From assembly GCF_000026365.1 (NCBI RefSeq), contig NC_012995.1, positions 746,501 to 810,500 on the forward strand: a stretch of DNA of 64,000 nucleotides, given 5' to 3'. The stretch comes from Zygosaccharomyces rouxii (taxonomy: Eukaryota; Ascomycota; Saccharomycetes; Saccharomycetales; Saccharomycetaceae). The notes under the pieces are model-generated. The model saw nothing but the letters and a program-made list of their open reading frames with translations. It was not told the DNA's origin and did not search any database. Made by a program: the position numbers and the translations under genes. Shown piece by piece: positions 47,074-57,116 of this stretch. Within the stretch, counting starts at the first letter, position 1. The number at the start of each line of letters is the position of its first letter.

Positions 47074-47323
47074 CAGCACCGATTGTAATTCTCTCTAGCC
47101 ACTTATACCAGTTTACAATAGTTATTAATATTGATCAATTGGTATGTATTCCTTTATTATGTAGCATTATTCCTTATTTGCAAAAAATATGCTCCTTGTA
47201 GTTTTCGAATGGAAGAAATGTCAAAATATACGGCTATCGTATTATAGTACTATATACTTGCCCTAATATTAAATAGCGGTATTAGCCGCCAGCTTATCAA
47301 GGAAAGAATGCATTGGAGTCCTT

Positions 47324-48445
47324 TTATAGTTGGGACAGAACGGTGGACAAGTCGTTGATCAAATCATCTGCGGATTCACAACCTATAGAGACTCTAACAA
47401 GACATTGATCGATATCTGAATCACACATAGCTCTCCATTCAACGAGAGATTCTACACCACCAAGGGAAGTTGCGTGTTGGAAAAGTTTCAGGGAACTGCA
47501 GAATTTCTTACATTGCTCTTCAGTTTTAAAGGTTAAAGAAAATACGGGAGTGTAGCCACCGCTCAACTGTTTCTTGACAAATTCTTCGGTTTGCAAAGAG
47601 GAATGGTATAATTCAACAAGCGCAGGATACTTATCTTTGTGATCGTTCAAGTATTTCACAACTTTAGTAGCATTCTCAGCTTGTCTTCTAATTCTCAAGT
47701 CGTAAGTTCTCAATGATCTTAAAAGCAGGTAACTCTCCAAATTAGCGATGTTGGAACCCAAATAAATTCTATCTTCTTTTAATTTGCTAGCTACTTCCTT
47801 ATCCTTGACCACCAAAACACCGCTCAACAAATCAGAATGACCAGCAAAATATTTAGTGGCAGAATGCATAATCATATCAGCACCAAAATCCCAAGCATTT
47901 TGCAATGGAGGTGGTGCAAAAGTTGAATCCACCATCAGTAAAGCACCCTTGGAATGAGCACGACGAGCTAATTCACTTATATCCAGAGATGTACCAAATG
48001 GATTTATTGGGGTCTCCACATGAACGATGTCACCTTTTTGGGCATGCTTCTCGATATCAGCAAGGCCATATCTCTCCACACCATAGTTACGCTTCAAAAT
48101 ACCCACAATCCCCTGGACACCATGGTAACATTGATCCATAAATACTCTCTTTGGATTGAAATGGACCATAACCCCTAGAAATCCACCTAGACCACAGGAA
48201 TAGCAGATTGCATGTCCACCAAGGAAACGAGAGAACAAAGCCTCCAATCTAACACCGTTAGGGTGACCTTCTCTCGAGTACACTGGATTTTCATCCAAAA
48301 AGTCGAGATTGGGTTGATCCCTCCAGGGAATCAAGTTATCATTGTCGTAACGAAATGTAGATGCCACGTTAATTGGTGGTGCGACATCCGTTACTCTGTT
48401 GTGTTCGTCATCACCATGTAGCAAGAGAGTTTCTAGATCAACCAT
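47324..48445 (-). CDS. Cys/Met-metabolism PLP enzyme, YHR112C orthologue
   Basis: A 373-residue fold-type-I PLP enzyme of the cystathionine gamma-synthase/lyase family (S. cerevisiae YHR112C has 378). Marks: [48 protein letters not shown], and [15 protein letters not shown] with the PLP lysine at residue 198. The C-terminal region keeps [19 protein letters not shown]112C itself has no proven substrate; a cystathionine beta-lyase or gamma-lyase activity is likely by family, not shown. The ATG at 48443-48445 is the first in the frame. It diverges from APE4 across 533 bp, the same arrangement as YHR112C-YHR113W. Confidence 0.93.
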   Translation of the reverse strand: MVDLETLLLHGDDEHNRVTDVAPPINVASTFRYDNDNLIPWRDQPNLDFLDENPVYSREGHPNGVRLEALFSRFLGGHAICYSCGLGGFLGVMVHFNPKRVFMDQCYHGVQGIVGILKRNYGVERYGLADIEKHAQKGDIVHVETPINPFGTSLDISELARRAHSKGALLMVDSTFAPPPLQNAWDFGADMIMHSATKYFAGHSDLLSGVLVVKDKEVASKLKEDRIYLGSNIANLESYLLLRSLRTYDLRIRRQAENATKVVKYLNDHKDKYPALVELYHSSLQTEEFVKKQLSGGYTPVFSLTFKTEEQCKKFCSSLKLFQHATSLGGVESLVEWRAMCDSDIDQCLVRVSIGCESADDLINDLSTVLSQL

Positions 48446-48978
48446 TATAATCCCTAAGTCCCCTTTTTATCTGTAACGGTTGTTAGTATAGATGATATTT
48501 TTCAAAAACCACTTGATCATCTCATACCGTTATATATAATTGTCACGGGCATCCTGGTAGGTACTGGTGCTCCAGTAAGTGAGCTATATCTCGATGCCGC
48601 ATATATCAAGAGCTGCCATTCGTTTAAGGCATTTTTTCACAGGTTGTCATATGAGCAGACAGAGGCTCTTAAGTGAGACATAGAGTCCCGTGGATGCAAC
48701 AACATCATTCTTAAGACGATTTGCCTCGAGCAAATGTTGTCAATCGAATCCTGTTGTGAAAATGACTGCATCTCATGTGCTTTAAGGTTTGATGCATTTC
48801 TCTAAAAGGCAACCATGTTCGGCATACCTTGGTACATAATTAAAGACCGGCACTCGATAACTTGAAGATAAATAAAAGTTAAGCGATAAAGATATAATTA
48901 TCCAGACTGTCTATTTATTAAGCTGCTCATTCAACCAGTTTTCAGTGAATTGGCAAGTCTTCATATCCTTTGGATTAT
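48446..48978. promoter_or_regulatory. Divergent promoter of the YHR112C-type gene and APE4
   Basis: The 533-bp region has a TATATATAA-like element near 48530-48538, on the side of the minus-strand gene. I see no Cbf1 site (CACGTG) that would tie the PLP enzyme to methionine control, and no RNA gene. Confidence 0.4.
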
Positions 48979-50463
48979 ATGTTTAGAGTTACTCTAAGGA
49001 AACTTTCTACAATGTCCAGTATTGCAACGTCTTCTAAAACTAACTACCCAAAAGAATTCATTAAATTCCTCAATGAATCTCATACACCTTACCATGTAGT
49101 TCACAACATGAAATTACATCTAGATCAGCATGGTTTTCAAGAGTTGAGTGAACGTGAAGCTTGGAATGGTAAAGTACAACGTAAGGGCAGATACTACGTG
49201 ACTAGGAACAATTCTTCAATTGTAGCATTTGCTGTTGGTGGAAAATGGCAACCAGGAAATGCAATTGCCATTACTGGTGCTCATACTGATTCTCCCGTGC
49301 TTAGAATCAAACCAGTATCCAAGAGAAAAACTGAGAATTACGAACAAGTTGGTGTGGAATGTTATGGTGGTGGTATTTGGCATTCTTGGTTTGATTCTGA
49401 TCTGTCCATTGCAGGTAGAGTTTTTGTGAATGATAGAGAATCTGGTAAAATTGTCTCCAAGTTAGTAGATTTGAATAAGCCATTGCTTAAAATCCCTACG
49501 CTGGCCATTCATTTGGATAGAGAAGTTAATTCAAAGTTTGAATTTAACAAGGAATCGCAACTATTACCAATTGCTGGGTTGGTTAACGGAGAGTCCAAGG
49601 GAGACGAGGATGTCAAGGAAGATTCGTTTTCATCTTTGAAAGCAGTTGTGGAAAGGCATCATCGTAGCATTTTAGAATTGGTTGCTCAACAGTTGAATCT
49701 TTCGTCCGTTAGCGATATCGAAGATTTTGAATTGATCCTTTATGACTACGCAGCAGCCACGCTTGGTGGTTTCCATGATGAATTTGTTTTTTCAGGTAGA
49801 TTGGACAACTTGACTTCATGCTTCACGTCTTTACATGCATTGACTTTAGCTGCTGATACCAATATTGATGAAGAAACTGGTATTAGACTCATGTCATGCT
49901 TTGATCATGAAGAGATTGGATCCTCTTCAGCCCAAGGTGCTGATTCCAACTTCTTACCTAATGTACTTGAAAGGTTGGCATCATTGAAAGGTGATCCTTC
50001 TTCTGATGTGAATGATCCATTGTCTAAGTCCTACATTTTAGAAACTTTTGCCAAATCTTTCTTCATGTCCTCGGATGTTGCCCATGCAGTACATCCAAAT
50101 TATGTGAACAAATATGAATCTCAACATAAACCAATTATCGGCGGCGGTCCCGTTATAAAGATCAATGCCAATCAACGTTACATGACTAATTCACCGGGAA
50201 TGGTTCTCGTTAAAAAATTGGCAGACAAAGCTCAAGTTCCATTACAATTATTTGTTGTGAGTAATTGTTCCTCTTGTGGATCCACTATTGGTCCAATTTT
50301 GGCATCGAAGACAGGTGTTAGGACGTTGGATTTAGGTAATCCGATTTTAAGCATGCATTCCATCAGGGAGACTGGTGGCTCTGAAGATTTAGGACTACAG
50401 ATTAAATTATTTAAAGAGTTTTTCGAACAGTATAGTTCTTTGGAATCAAACATTATAGTTTGA
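48979..50463 (+). CDS. APE4: Aspartyl aminopeptidase Ape4 (M18 family)
   Basis: A zinc aminopeptidase that removes N-terminal Asp/Glu and is delivered to the vacuole by the Cvt pathway. I use the ATG at 48979 (MFRVTLRKLSTMSS; 494 residues), because S. cerevisiae Ape4 (490) also begins MFR; the second ATG is at 49012. Metal-site motifs are present: GAHTDSPVLRIKP, GGFHDEFVFSGRLDNLTS, MSCFDHEEIGSSSAQGADS and the C-terminal LSMHSIRETGG. The short basic lead could act as an alternative targeting peptide, with translation from Met12 giving the cytosolic form (inference). The same order as YHR113W beside YHR112C. Confidence 0.96.
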   Translation: MFRVTLRKLSTMSSIATSSKTNYPKEFIKFLNESHTPYHVVHNMKLHLDQHGFQELSEREAWNGKVQRKGRYYVTRNNSSIVAFAVGGKWQPGNAIAITGAHTDSPVLRIKPVSKRKTENYEQVGVECYGGGIWHSWFDSDLSIAGRVFVNDRESGKIVSKLVDLNKPLLKIPTLAIHLDREVNSKFEFNKESQLLPIAGLVNGESKGDEDVKEDSFSSLKAVVERHHRSILELVAQQLNLSSVSDIEDFELILYDYAAATLGGFHDEFVFSGRLDNLTSCFTSLHALTLAADTNIDEETGIRLMSCFDHEEIGSSSAQGADSNFLPNVLERLASLKGDPSSDVNDPLSKSYILETFAKSFFMSSDVAHAVHPNYVNKYESQHKPIIGGGPVIKINANQRYMTNSPGMVLVKKLADKAQVPLQLFVVSNCSSCGSTIGPILASKTGVRTLDLGNPILSMHSIRETGGSEDLGLQIKLFKEFFEQYSSLESNIIV

Positions 50464-50668
50464 TTTTATAGTTGACCTGTATAATCAACCATTTTTCGGT
50501 CTTAAGCACCTAAACGTTAAAAAGTTCGGCGAAGAAGGGTTCTTGAATATCAATGTCAAAATGGAAAAAAATTGAGTTTGAACTTCATCAAATAACTGTG
50601 AAAAACCCCAAGTAGAAGAATATAAGGTCCATAAGCTCCAATACTCTGACATATCCACACGCATATAT

Positions 50669-51919
50669 ATGGTAGATTCGACTTATCGATCGAATTCATT
50701 CTCTGATGATGATGACGATGACTTCTTTATGGGAAATATAGGTGATGCTAATGATGAATCACCACCAATAGAAAACGTTTATGTGGATGCTGAACCAAGT
50801 AATAAGGATCAACAGAAGTTAGACAAGACTAGCGACAATGAGGAAGAAGATTCAGATTCTAGTGACGAACCAATACAGAATAAGCGCAAGTCCGAGGCGG
50901 TAAGTGATGCTGAGTCCGATGATAATGTTATAGTTTTAGATTCTTCAGAATCTGATGAAGATAATGCTAAACCTTCACCACGAAATAGAAGGACTCGTAT
51001 TACTAGAAACTCTTCCAAGACTACAGGGGTAGTACCATCGAGGTCACCGACTCCACCGAGAAGAACTAAGAGATCAAGAACTACGCCTAATATTGCCAAT
51101 AATTTTCTTGAACCTGATGAAAATGATGAATTCTTCAAACAAATTGCCAAAGATTTTAACCACACGCCTCTGGGCACTAGAGAGACCACACCAGAACAAC
51201 CGAGAAGGATTTACAACGTTAGATTTCTCTCAAAATTGGATGGTTCCATCGATAAAGCTGTACAAATCAAAGTTTTAGGGAAATACGATTTTGCAAGTAT
51301 GCTTCCATCCGTATTAAATGGATTCATTAGAGAATACAAAATCCCCAATGTGATGAAGAAAATCTATTCACAGGAAAATGTAACATTATACTGGAAGACA
51401 GCCAAATTACTAAATTTCATGACCTGTAATTCTTTAAAGATCCCACAAGCCTTTGAGAATGAAATATCCGATATCGATATTACTGTAATTCCCAAGGAAA
51501 AAGAGAATGAGTTCGAGCAGATGATCAATTCAAGATTGTTAGAAGATGAACAGAACCCTCCTGATACGGCAGAAACTGGTAATTTAGATGCAAGAGTGGA
51601 AGAATTCGAAAAAGAACTCAAAAATGTCGATAACTCCACCACAAATCATGAAACAACAGAGCTCATAGACCTTGAAGATGAAGGTGATACAGATTTGATG
51701 AAGATTGCCCTCGTGGGCGAGGATAACAAGAAAATCTTTGTCAATGTAAGGAACACCACTATTTTGACTAAAGTGGCGGAATATTATAGAATCAAGAAGA
51801 AATTACCCAAAGATATCAATATAAAACTAATTTTCGATCATGAAGAACTAAACCTTAATGAAAGTATCGGTGATCAGGACATGGAAGATGAGGATATGAT
51901 CGAAGTTTTGACAAAATAA
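50669..51919 (+). CDS. ESC2: Esc2, SUMO-like-domain protein (RENi family)
   Basis: Acts in silencing and in SUMO-dependent processing of recombination intermediates at damaged forks. The 416-residue product (S. cerevisiae 456) has an acidic disordered N-terminus with a SUMO-interacting motif NVIVLDSSESDED (86-98) and basic patches (RTKRSRTT). A first SUMO-like domain covers about 179-285 (RIYNVRFLSKLDGSIDKAVQ) and a second about 342-416 (DNKKIFVNVRNTTILTKVAE, ending DEDMIEVLTK). A second SIM-like ELIDLEDEGD lies near 332. The ATG at 50669 is preceded by an alternating AT run. Matches YDR363W by order and domains. Confidence 0.93.
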   Translation: MVDSTYRSNSFSDDDDDDFFMGNIGDANDESPPIENVYVDAEPSNKDQQKLDKTSDNEEEDSDSSDEPIQNKRKSEAVSDAESDDNVIVLDSSESDEDNAKPSPRNRRTRITRNSSKTTGVVPSRSPTPPRRTKRSRTTPNIANNFLEPDENDEFFKQIAKDFNHTPLGTRETTPEQPRRIYNVRFLSKLDGSIDKAVQIKVLGKYDFASMLPSVLNGFIREYKIPNVMKKIYSQENVTLYWKTAKLLNFMTCNSLKIPQAFENEISDIDITVIPKEKENEFEQMINSRLLEDEQNPPDTAETGNLDARVEEFEKELKNVDNSTTNHETTELIDLEDEGDTDLMKIALVGEDNKKIFVNVRNTTILTKVAEYYRIKKKLPKDINIKLIFDHEELNLNESIGDQDMEDEDMIEVLTK

Positions 51920-52054
51920 ATACTACTGTACTATTTAATATAAATTGAACGAGCTAATGAGAGATTCACCTTGCATATTTTTATAGAATGATGTGTGATG
52001 AGCTAGTAGTTATAAATATATTCTCAAATACCGAAGACATCAGATAATTACTAT

Positions 52055-52127
52055 GCCTTGCTGGCGCAATCGGTAGCGCGTGTGACTCTTAATCACAAGG
52101 TTAGGGGTTCGAGCCCCCTGCAGGGCT
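52055..52127 (+). tRNA. tRNA-Lys (anticodon CUU)
   Basis: A 73-base intronless tRNA. It has an acceptor stem GCCTTGC/GCAGGGC (one G-T pair), A-box TGGCGCAATCGG, anticodon arm TGTGA-CTCTTAA-TCACA with CTT at 52088-52090, and T-arm AGGGGTTCGAGCCCCC including a B-box GGTTCGAGCCC. The discriminator base is T. It is almost identical to S. cerevisiae tRNA-Lys(CUU). It lies between ESC2 and the 3' end of RPO31. Confidence 0.97.
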
Positions 52128-52131
52128 AATA

Positions 52132-52137
52132 TTTTTT
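52132..52137 (+). terminator. Pol III terminator of tRNA-Lys
   Basis: A TTTTTT run starting 5 bases after the tRNA end, the normal Pol III stop signal. Confidence 0.9.
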
Positions 52138-52320
52138 CCCGCACTATTGAATGACAATACAATGAATTTTTGATGAAGATGCACTTGAATACACACACTT
52201 ACCGCCCATCATCAGGAGTGCTTCCCTAATTCTTTACCCTCATCTTAAAATGACTACTAATATTCTTTAACCTTATGACTTCGTAATATCAAACTATACA
52301 GATTTATAAACTCCTTCAGA

Positions 52321-55300
52321 CTAGTTTACTTTCACGCTGGTCTCATTGACAAGACTTTCAAATAGCGTTGGTTTTGGTTTCAACTGTTCTTCAGAAACAT
52401 TTGTTCCCTTAACCACCTTAAATGCACCTGTACCGATGGCCATAGTTTGACCCAAAATGATACATTCTGACACACCTTCCACAGCGTCTTTCTTCATGTA
52501 GAATGCAGCGTCAAACAAATGGTCCGTAGTCTTTTCGAAAGATGCTAGTTGCAAGACTGAATCTCTCATCTTAGATAGACCAAATCTTGTAATACCCAAA
52601 ATTTCACCCTTGTAGGTCATCACATCACCCAATAATTGAATGTGACGAGGATCCACACTCATACCGTGATTACTCATGGTGTAGTCAATTTCACCTACAA
52701 TACTGGCTCTAGCAGCTTCAATACCAAGCACGCTGTAAACTTCTAAGATATGGTTTGTGACTGTCTTATGACCTACAACACCATCAGTAGACATGACATC
52801 TCTCAAACCGTAACCTTCAACAAGAAGTTCACGCTTACCATCATCACGAATATTAATGACAGCTCTAGAAATATCAGACAAACCCTTAACGACGATCCCT
52901 GGTAGAGCACGACGTAATTGCTGCATTCTGTAAAACACTTCATTCTCGCTTGGTTCCTTCGCCAGAGTGGAAATGGACTTGGCCTTAGCTCCATCTGGGA
53001 AAACATTAATGGCAATTTTGTCCTTGCCCACGATGTGAACATCTGAAGCCTGAATCTTTAATTTTGGAGCTCTAGTCATGGCCACAGCAATATCTTCTAT
53101 CGTCAATTCTAATTGCAATTTATCGATTGTACTAAGATCCACACGAACCTGTAAGTAAGACAAATTATCTCTGTAGACATCTTGAATGTAAAATGCGACA
53201 TCTGACAACAAGGTCTTTTCAATTCTACCTTTGACCACTCTTGCAGCTCTTTCATCACTTTCATTGACTAAAACAGCATTAATGATGGGTGTAGAAATGA
53301 CTTTAGATGCATTGATAATTTCCTTAATACGGGGAACACCCAATGTGACGTTCATAGAGGCGACACCAGCAAAGTGGAAAGTCTTCAAAGTCATTTGAGT
53401 ACCTGGTTCACCAATAGATTGTGCACCAATAGCACCAACAGCAGTACCAGGTTCCACTTTAGCTCTACGGTACTTGAGAATGGCAACTCTCAAAAATTCT
53501 CTAACCATCTTATCCGTAATACGGTAAACTTGATCCACAGAATGTCTAATATCTTCAGGAACATTTTCATCCAAATCGACACTTTGTAATTCAAGGGCAG
53601 GCTCATCCATCAATTCTTTCATATCTTTAGACCCTCTAAATTTTGCCAAAAGTTGAGCCTTAGCCCAGATAAAATCTCTCAAGGAATGGTAGAACCCTCT
53701 TTCAGCATCGTTTTGATCGATGTATTCAATTCTATCGCGGTTTTCCTTTGTGATCTCATTACCAAGATTGTCGTATCTTACCAATCTGTTTTCTAACGGC
53801 TGTAGTATTTCTTCTGTCACTTGCATGATTTGGTATGGTAACAGACCTCTATCCATGTTGTTAAAGGTAACATTTGTAGCATGATCCCAAGTTCTGTTAA
53901 AATTCACTGGTTGTGCATTACCTTCCATTTCTAGTGGATCTAGACCATCCCCACCATAAGTGAATTGGACAATACCGTTTGAAGAAGTTCTCACAGTATT
54001 ATCGTACAAACATGACAAGTCTTCCAAAGATTTCATCAATCTACGAGACATGTAACCAGTTTCTGCAGTTTTGACAGCAGTGTCAACCAGACCTTCACGA
54101 CCAGAGATAGCGTGATACAAAAATTCTGGTGGTGTCAATCCTGAAAAGAAAGAATTTCTAACAAAACCCTTGGATTGAGGTGTCTTAGAGTTCTTGGGGA
54201 AATGAGGTAGAGAACGATCTTGGAAACCATCTGGAACACGACTACCAGAAATAATTTGTTGACCGACAACTGCAACCATTTGAGAAACGTTTAATGTGGA
54301 ACCTTTAGAACCACAAGTTGCCATAATAAGAGGTGCATTCATATTATCCAATTCATTGATACAAACTTCACCGACTTCTTCTCTGACTTTAGACAAAAGA
54401 CCACCGATTTTAGCTTCCAAAGTTTGTTCCTCATTACAACCAGGTTGAGTTTCTAATTTACCCTTACTGAAAAGATCAATCAATTCATCACACTTGGCAT
54501 AGGCGCTTTCTACCATCTCTTCCTTTTTTTCCTTCAACTCCTCCGCTGGAGTCACATCACTAATACCAATCGAGAACCCTCTATTACCAACGTAACGTGC
54601 ACAAAGTTTAGCCATTCTATTCATTGCTTCTGCAGCTTCTTGAGAACCGTAGTCTCTTAAAATGGTATAAAACACGGAATGTTTCTTACCATCACCAAGG
54701 ACAGATTTATCCATCACACCACTTAATATCTGGGAGCCTCTGATCAGAACAAATCCATCGTTTTGAGACATTTCATTAGGCAAAGATTTGGACTTGGGCG
54801 GTATGTAAACTTTATTCTTAGCGTCTAAATTGAGAACCACAGGAGATTTTTTATTAGGTCTAATCAAAAGGGAGAAAATCTGTTTACCAGTCCATAAATA
54901 GCATGGTTTCCAGATGGTTGGTGGGGGAATATCAAATTGCAAAGCACCATCTGACATCATAGATAACAACTGGGTCATATCATATTTATCAAAGAATGAA
55001 TCCTTGTGGGAGATCAAGTAAGATCCAGTAATGAAATCTTGAGTAGCGGCAATGATAGGTTCACCGGATTTTGGTGTTAACAAATTACTTTTCACACCCA
55101 TCAAATTAATAGCTTCAGCTCTAGCTTCTTCACTTTGAGGAACGTGCAGATTCATTTCATCACCATCGAAATCTGCATTATAAGGTGTACAGACACATTC
55201 ATTTAATCTAAAGGTTCTCCAGGGACGAATCTTGGCATAGTGTGATAAAATTGATAATCTGTGCAAAGAAGGTTGACGGTTGAAAAGAACCACATCACCA

Positions 55301-56697
55301 TCTTCCAAATGTCTTTCTACAAGATCACCAATTCTCAAATTTTTAGCCAGTTTAACACGATCACCAAAACGTAAGTTTCTTCTAGCGTCTTCATCCTTCT
55401 TCAATAAATAATTAGCACCGGGATACTCATTAGGACCATTGACCACTAGCTGTTGTAATTTACCCTTGTTATAACGAGTCACTCTTTCTGGGTATGTCAA
55501 AACTTTGGCAACACGATCAGGAACTGCCACTTCATCGACTGATAAATTCGGATCAGGTGAAATGACAGTTCTACCAGAGAAGTCTACACGTTTACCAGAC
55601 AAGTTACCTCTAAATCTACCTTGTTTACCCTTTAAACGTTGACAGAACCCTCTAATTGGTTTAACTTTACCGCCGGTGCCCCCTGACAGAATAGCAGGAT
55701 TGACAGAATCTGAATTTATATACATGGCAACGGCTAATTGTAAATAATCCCAATGTTCCATCATATTATTAATTGAAATACCCTTTTCCAACCCAGCTTT
55801 AATCAAAGAAGATGTCCAAACTACTTCTGTTAATTTAACCGTTAAATCATCCTCATTTGATGCTGGAGAATCTTGCATCATAACAGAAGGTCTAATACAA
55901 ACCGGTGGTGCTGGCAGATATCTCCAAATGTAAGTCTCAGGTCTACCGGATTTGATAGTAGAATCAATACCCAACAATTCACAATCCTCTGGTTTGACCT
56001 GCTTGAAAAGGTTAAGTGTCTTAAGTGGATTCAAATCATCCATACAACGTTTAACGTACCTTTCTAGTTCGGGACTATGCGCCAAAACGCTATCCCAATC
56101 ACCAATCCATTTCTCTTTCTCAGGTACAGATTTTTTACCAGCCCAACGGAAGGTATCATGAATAATCTTTAGAGATGCTGATCCACCACCTGCTGCAGCT
56201 TTCTTAACCACACCATTTAATGCACCACATTGTAAACAACGTCTTTGTTTCTTACATTGATCTAAGACTTTCTTTAAGATTCCCATTCTTCTCAAATTAT
56301 CTACACCTGGTCTTCTCAATTCTGACAAGAAGTGCTTCTTATCAGTATCTTCCAATAAAATTGATGAACACTCCTTGCAAATACCCTGTAAGATCTGGAT
56401 AGTTGCCTTGAAGTAACCAATGTGGAATACAGGTAGCGCCAGTTTAATGTGTCCAAAATGACCATGACACGATGCTAAATTACCATGACAGGTTTGACAC
56501 TCCATACTTGATGAAGAAACACCCATCTTAGGGTCCAAGGCACCGCCCGTCTTAGGAGCACGTCCATTTTCCAGATCAAATAGATCTCTAGTCGAGATTT
56601 CAACTTCAGACTGTGCAACGATATCAGCAGCACTTAAAGCACTAAATTCAAGACCGCTGATCTTTTTAGGTGCTTCACTAGATACCACCTCCTTCAT
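52321..56697 (-). CDS. RPO31: RNA polymerase III largest subunit
   Basis: Catalytic C160 subunit that makes tRNA, 5S rRNA and other small RNAs. The start is the ATG at 56695-56697 (MKEVVSSEAPKKISGLEFSA), giving 1458 residues (S. cerevisiae 1460); the frame extends to a TTG upstream. The N-terminal zinc site CQTCHGNLASCHGHFGH, the catalytic NADFDGDEMNLH with Asp509, Asp511 and Asp513, the bridge helix and trigger loop region (VGAIGAQSIGEPGTQMTLKT) and HGMSVDPRHIQLLGD are all intact. It diverges from SEM1 across 209 bp carrying PAC/RRPE motifs. In S. cerevisiae it is YOR116C, next to RPT5 (YOR117W). Confidence 0.98.
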   Translation of the reverse strand: MKEVVSSEAPKKISGLEFSALSAADIVAQSEVEISTRDLFDLENGRAPKTGGALDPKMGVSSSSMECQTCHGNLASCHGHFGHIKLALPVFHIGYFKATIQILQGICKECSSILLEDTDKKHFLSELRRPGVDNLRRMGILKKVLDQCKKQRRCLQCGALNGVVKKAAAGGGSASLKIIHDTFRWAGKKSVPEKEKWIGDWDSVLAHSPELERYVKRCMDDLNPLKTLNLFKQVKPEDCELLGIDSTIKSGRPETYIWRYLPAPPVCIRPSVMMQDSPASNEDDLTVKLTEVVWTSSLIKAGLEKGISINNMMEHWDYLQLAVAMYINSDSVNPAILSGGTGGKVKPIRGFCQRLKGKQGRFRGNLSGKRVDFSGRTVISPDPNLSVDEVAVPDRVAKVLTYPERVTRYNKGKLQQLVVNGPNEYPGANYLLKKDEDARRNLRFGDRVKLAKNLRIGDLVERHLEDGDVVLFNRQPSLHRLSILSHYAKIRPWRTFRLNECVCTPYNADFDGDEMNLHVPQSEEARAEAINLMGVKSNLLTPKSGEPIIAATQDFITGSYLISHKDSFFDKYDMTQLLSMMSDGALQFDIPPPTIWKPCYLWTGKQIFSLLIRPNKKSPVVLNLDAKNKVYIPPKSKSLPNEMSQNDGFVLIRGSQILSGVMDKSVLGDGKKHSVFYTILRDYGSQEAAEAMNRMAKLCARYVGNRGFSIGISDVTPAEELKEKKEEMVESAYAKCDELIDLFSKGKLETQPGCNEEQTLEAKIGGLLSKVREEVGEVCINELDNMNAPLIMATCGSKGSTLNVSQMVAVVGQQIISGSRVPDGFQDRSLPHFPKNSKTPQSKGFVRNSFFSGLTPPEFLYHAISGREGLVDTAVKTAETGYMSRRLMKSLEDLSCLYDNTVRTSSNGIVQFTYGGDGLDPLEMEGNAQPVNFNRTWDHATNVTFNNMDRGLLPYQIMQVTEEILQPLENRLVRYDNLGNEITKENRDRIEYIDQNDAERGFYHSLRDFIWAKAQLLAKFRGSKDMKELMDEPALELQSVDLDENVPEDIRHSVDQVYRITDKMVREFLRVAILKYRRAKVEPGTAVGAIGAQSIGEPGTQMTLKTFHFAGVASMNVTLGVPRIKEIINASKVISTPIINAVLVNESDERAARVVKGRIEKTLLSDVAFYIQDVYRDNLSYLQVRVDLSTIDKLQLELTIEDIAVAMTRAPKLKIQASDVHIVGKDKIAINVFPDGAKAKSISTLAKEPSENEVFYRMQQLRRALPGIVVKGLSDISRAVINIRDDGKRELLVEGYGLRDVMSTDGVVGHKTVTNHILEVYSVLGIEAARASIVGEIDYTMSNHGMSVDPRHIQLLGDVMTYKGEILGITRFGLSKMRDSVLQLASFEKTTDHLFDAAFYMKKDAVEGVSECIILGQTMAIGTGAFKVVKGTNVSEEQLKPKPTLFESLVNETSVKVN

Positions 56698-56756
56698 GCC
56701 GATTGGAATGATCAATAGATCCTGCCTTAATTCCCTGTATTATGTAGTTTTTGTAT

Positions 56757-56800
56757 GCGATGAGATGAGATGAGTCGAATTTTTCATGTTAAAAATTTCA
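56757..56800 (-). promoter_or_regulatory. PAC and RRPE elements of RPO31
   Basis: GCGATGAGATGAG (a full PAC match) lies at 56757-56769 and extends by one more ATGAG to 56774. GAATTTTTCA (RRPE, reverse) lies at 56777-56786 and a second AAAAATTTCA at 56791-56800. They sit 60-100 bp upstream of the RPO31 ATG, as known for Pol I and Pol III subunit genes. Confidence 0.85.
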
Positions 56801-56826
56801 TCATTTTAGAAGTTGGTGAACTTAAA

Positions 56827-56835
56827 GGTGGCAAA
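56827..56835 (+). promoter_or_regulatory. PACE (Rpn4 site) of SEM1
   Basis: A perfect GGTGGCAAA, the proteasome-associated control element bound by Rpn4, 72 bp before the SEM1 ATG. Confidence 0.9.
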
Positions 56836-56906
56836 GGGTTAAACATCCAAATAACACTACAAGGAATCAATCAGAGTCAATCCATTTGGAGTATTACCAA
56901 CTTATA

Positions 56907-57116
56907 ATGAGCGAGAAACAAGAACAGCCAAGACGCACTTTAGAGGAAGACGACGAATTTGAAGATTTTCCAGTTGATTCGTGGAACCAAGAAGAGAACT
57001 TGAAGGAAACTGCTGCAACAAATCTTTGGGAAGAAGACTGGGATGACGTGGAAGTTGAAGATGATTTCACCACAGAATTGAAATCAGAGCTCGAGAAGCA
57101 CAGACAGACTGCTTAG
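56907..57116 (+). CDS. SEM1: Sem1/Dss1, 19S proteasome lid subunit
   Basis: A small acidic protein of the proteasome lid and of the TREX-2 complex. The ATG at 56907 gives 69 residues (S. cerevisiae 89): MSEKQEQPRRTLEEDDEFED. Both acidic binding motifs are present: EEDDEFEDFPVDSW (about 13-26) and NLWEEDWDDVEVEDDFTTEL, followed by a helical end LKSELEKHRQTA. The shorter length comes from the N-terminal lead. No intron is needed. The frame stays open for 46 codons after the TAG stop. It lies between RPO31 (YOR116C) and RPT5 (YOR117W), although S. cerevisiae SEM1 is YDR363W-A. Confidence 0.94.
   Translation: MSEKQEQPRRTLEEDDEFEDFPVDSWNQEENLKETAATNLWEEDWDDVEVEDDFTTELKSELEKHRQTA

Noticed and set aside
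45136..56697. TFC6, a tRNA gene and RPO31 lying within about 12 kb as a Pol III gene cluster
   Set aside because: Each is explained by ancestral gene order (YDR362C, YOR116C), and tRNA genes are common; there is no sign of a shared promoter or functional clustering.
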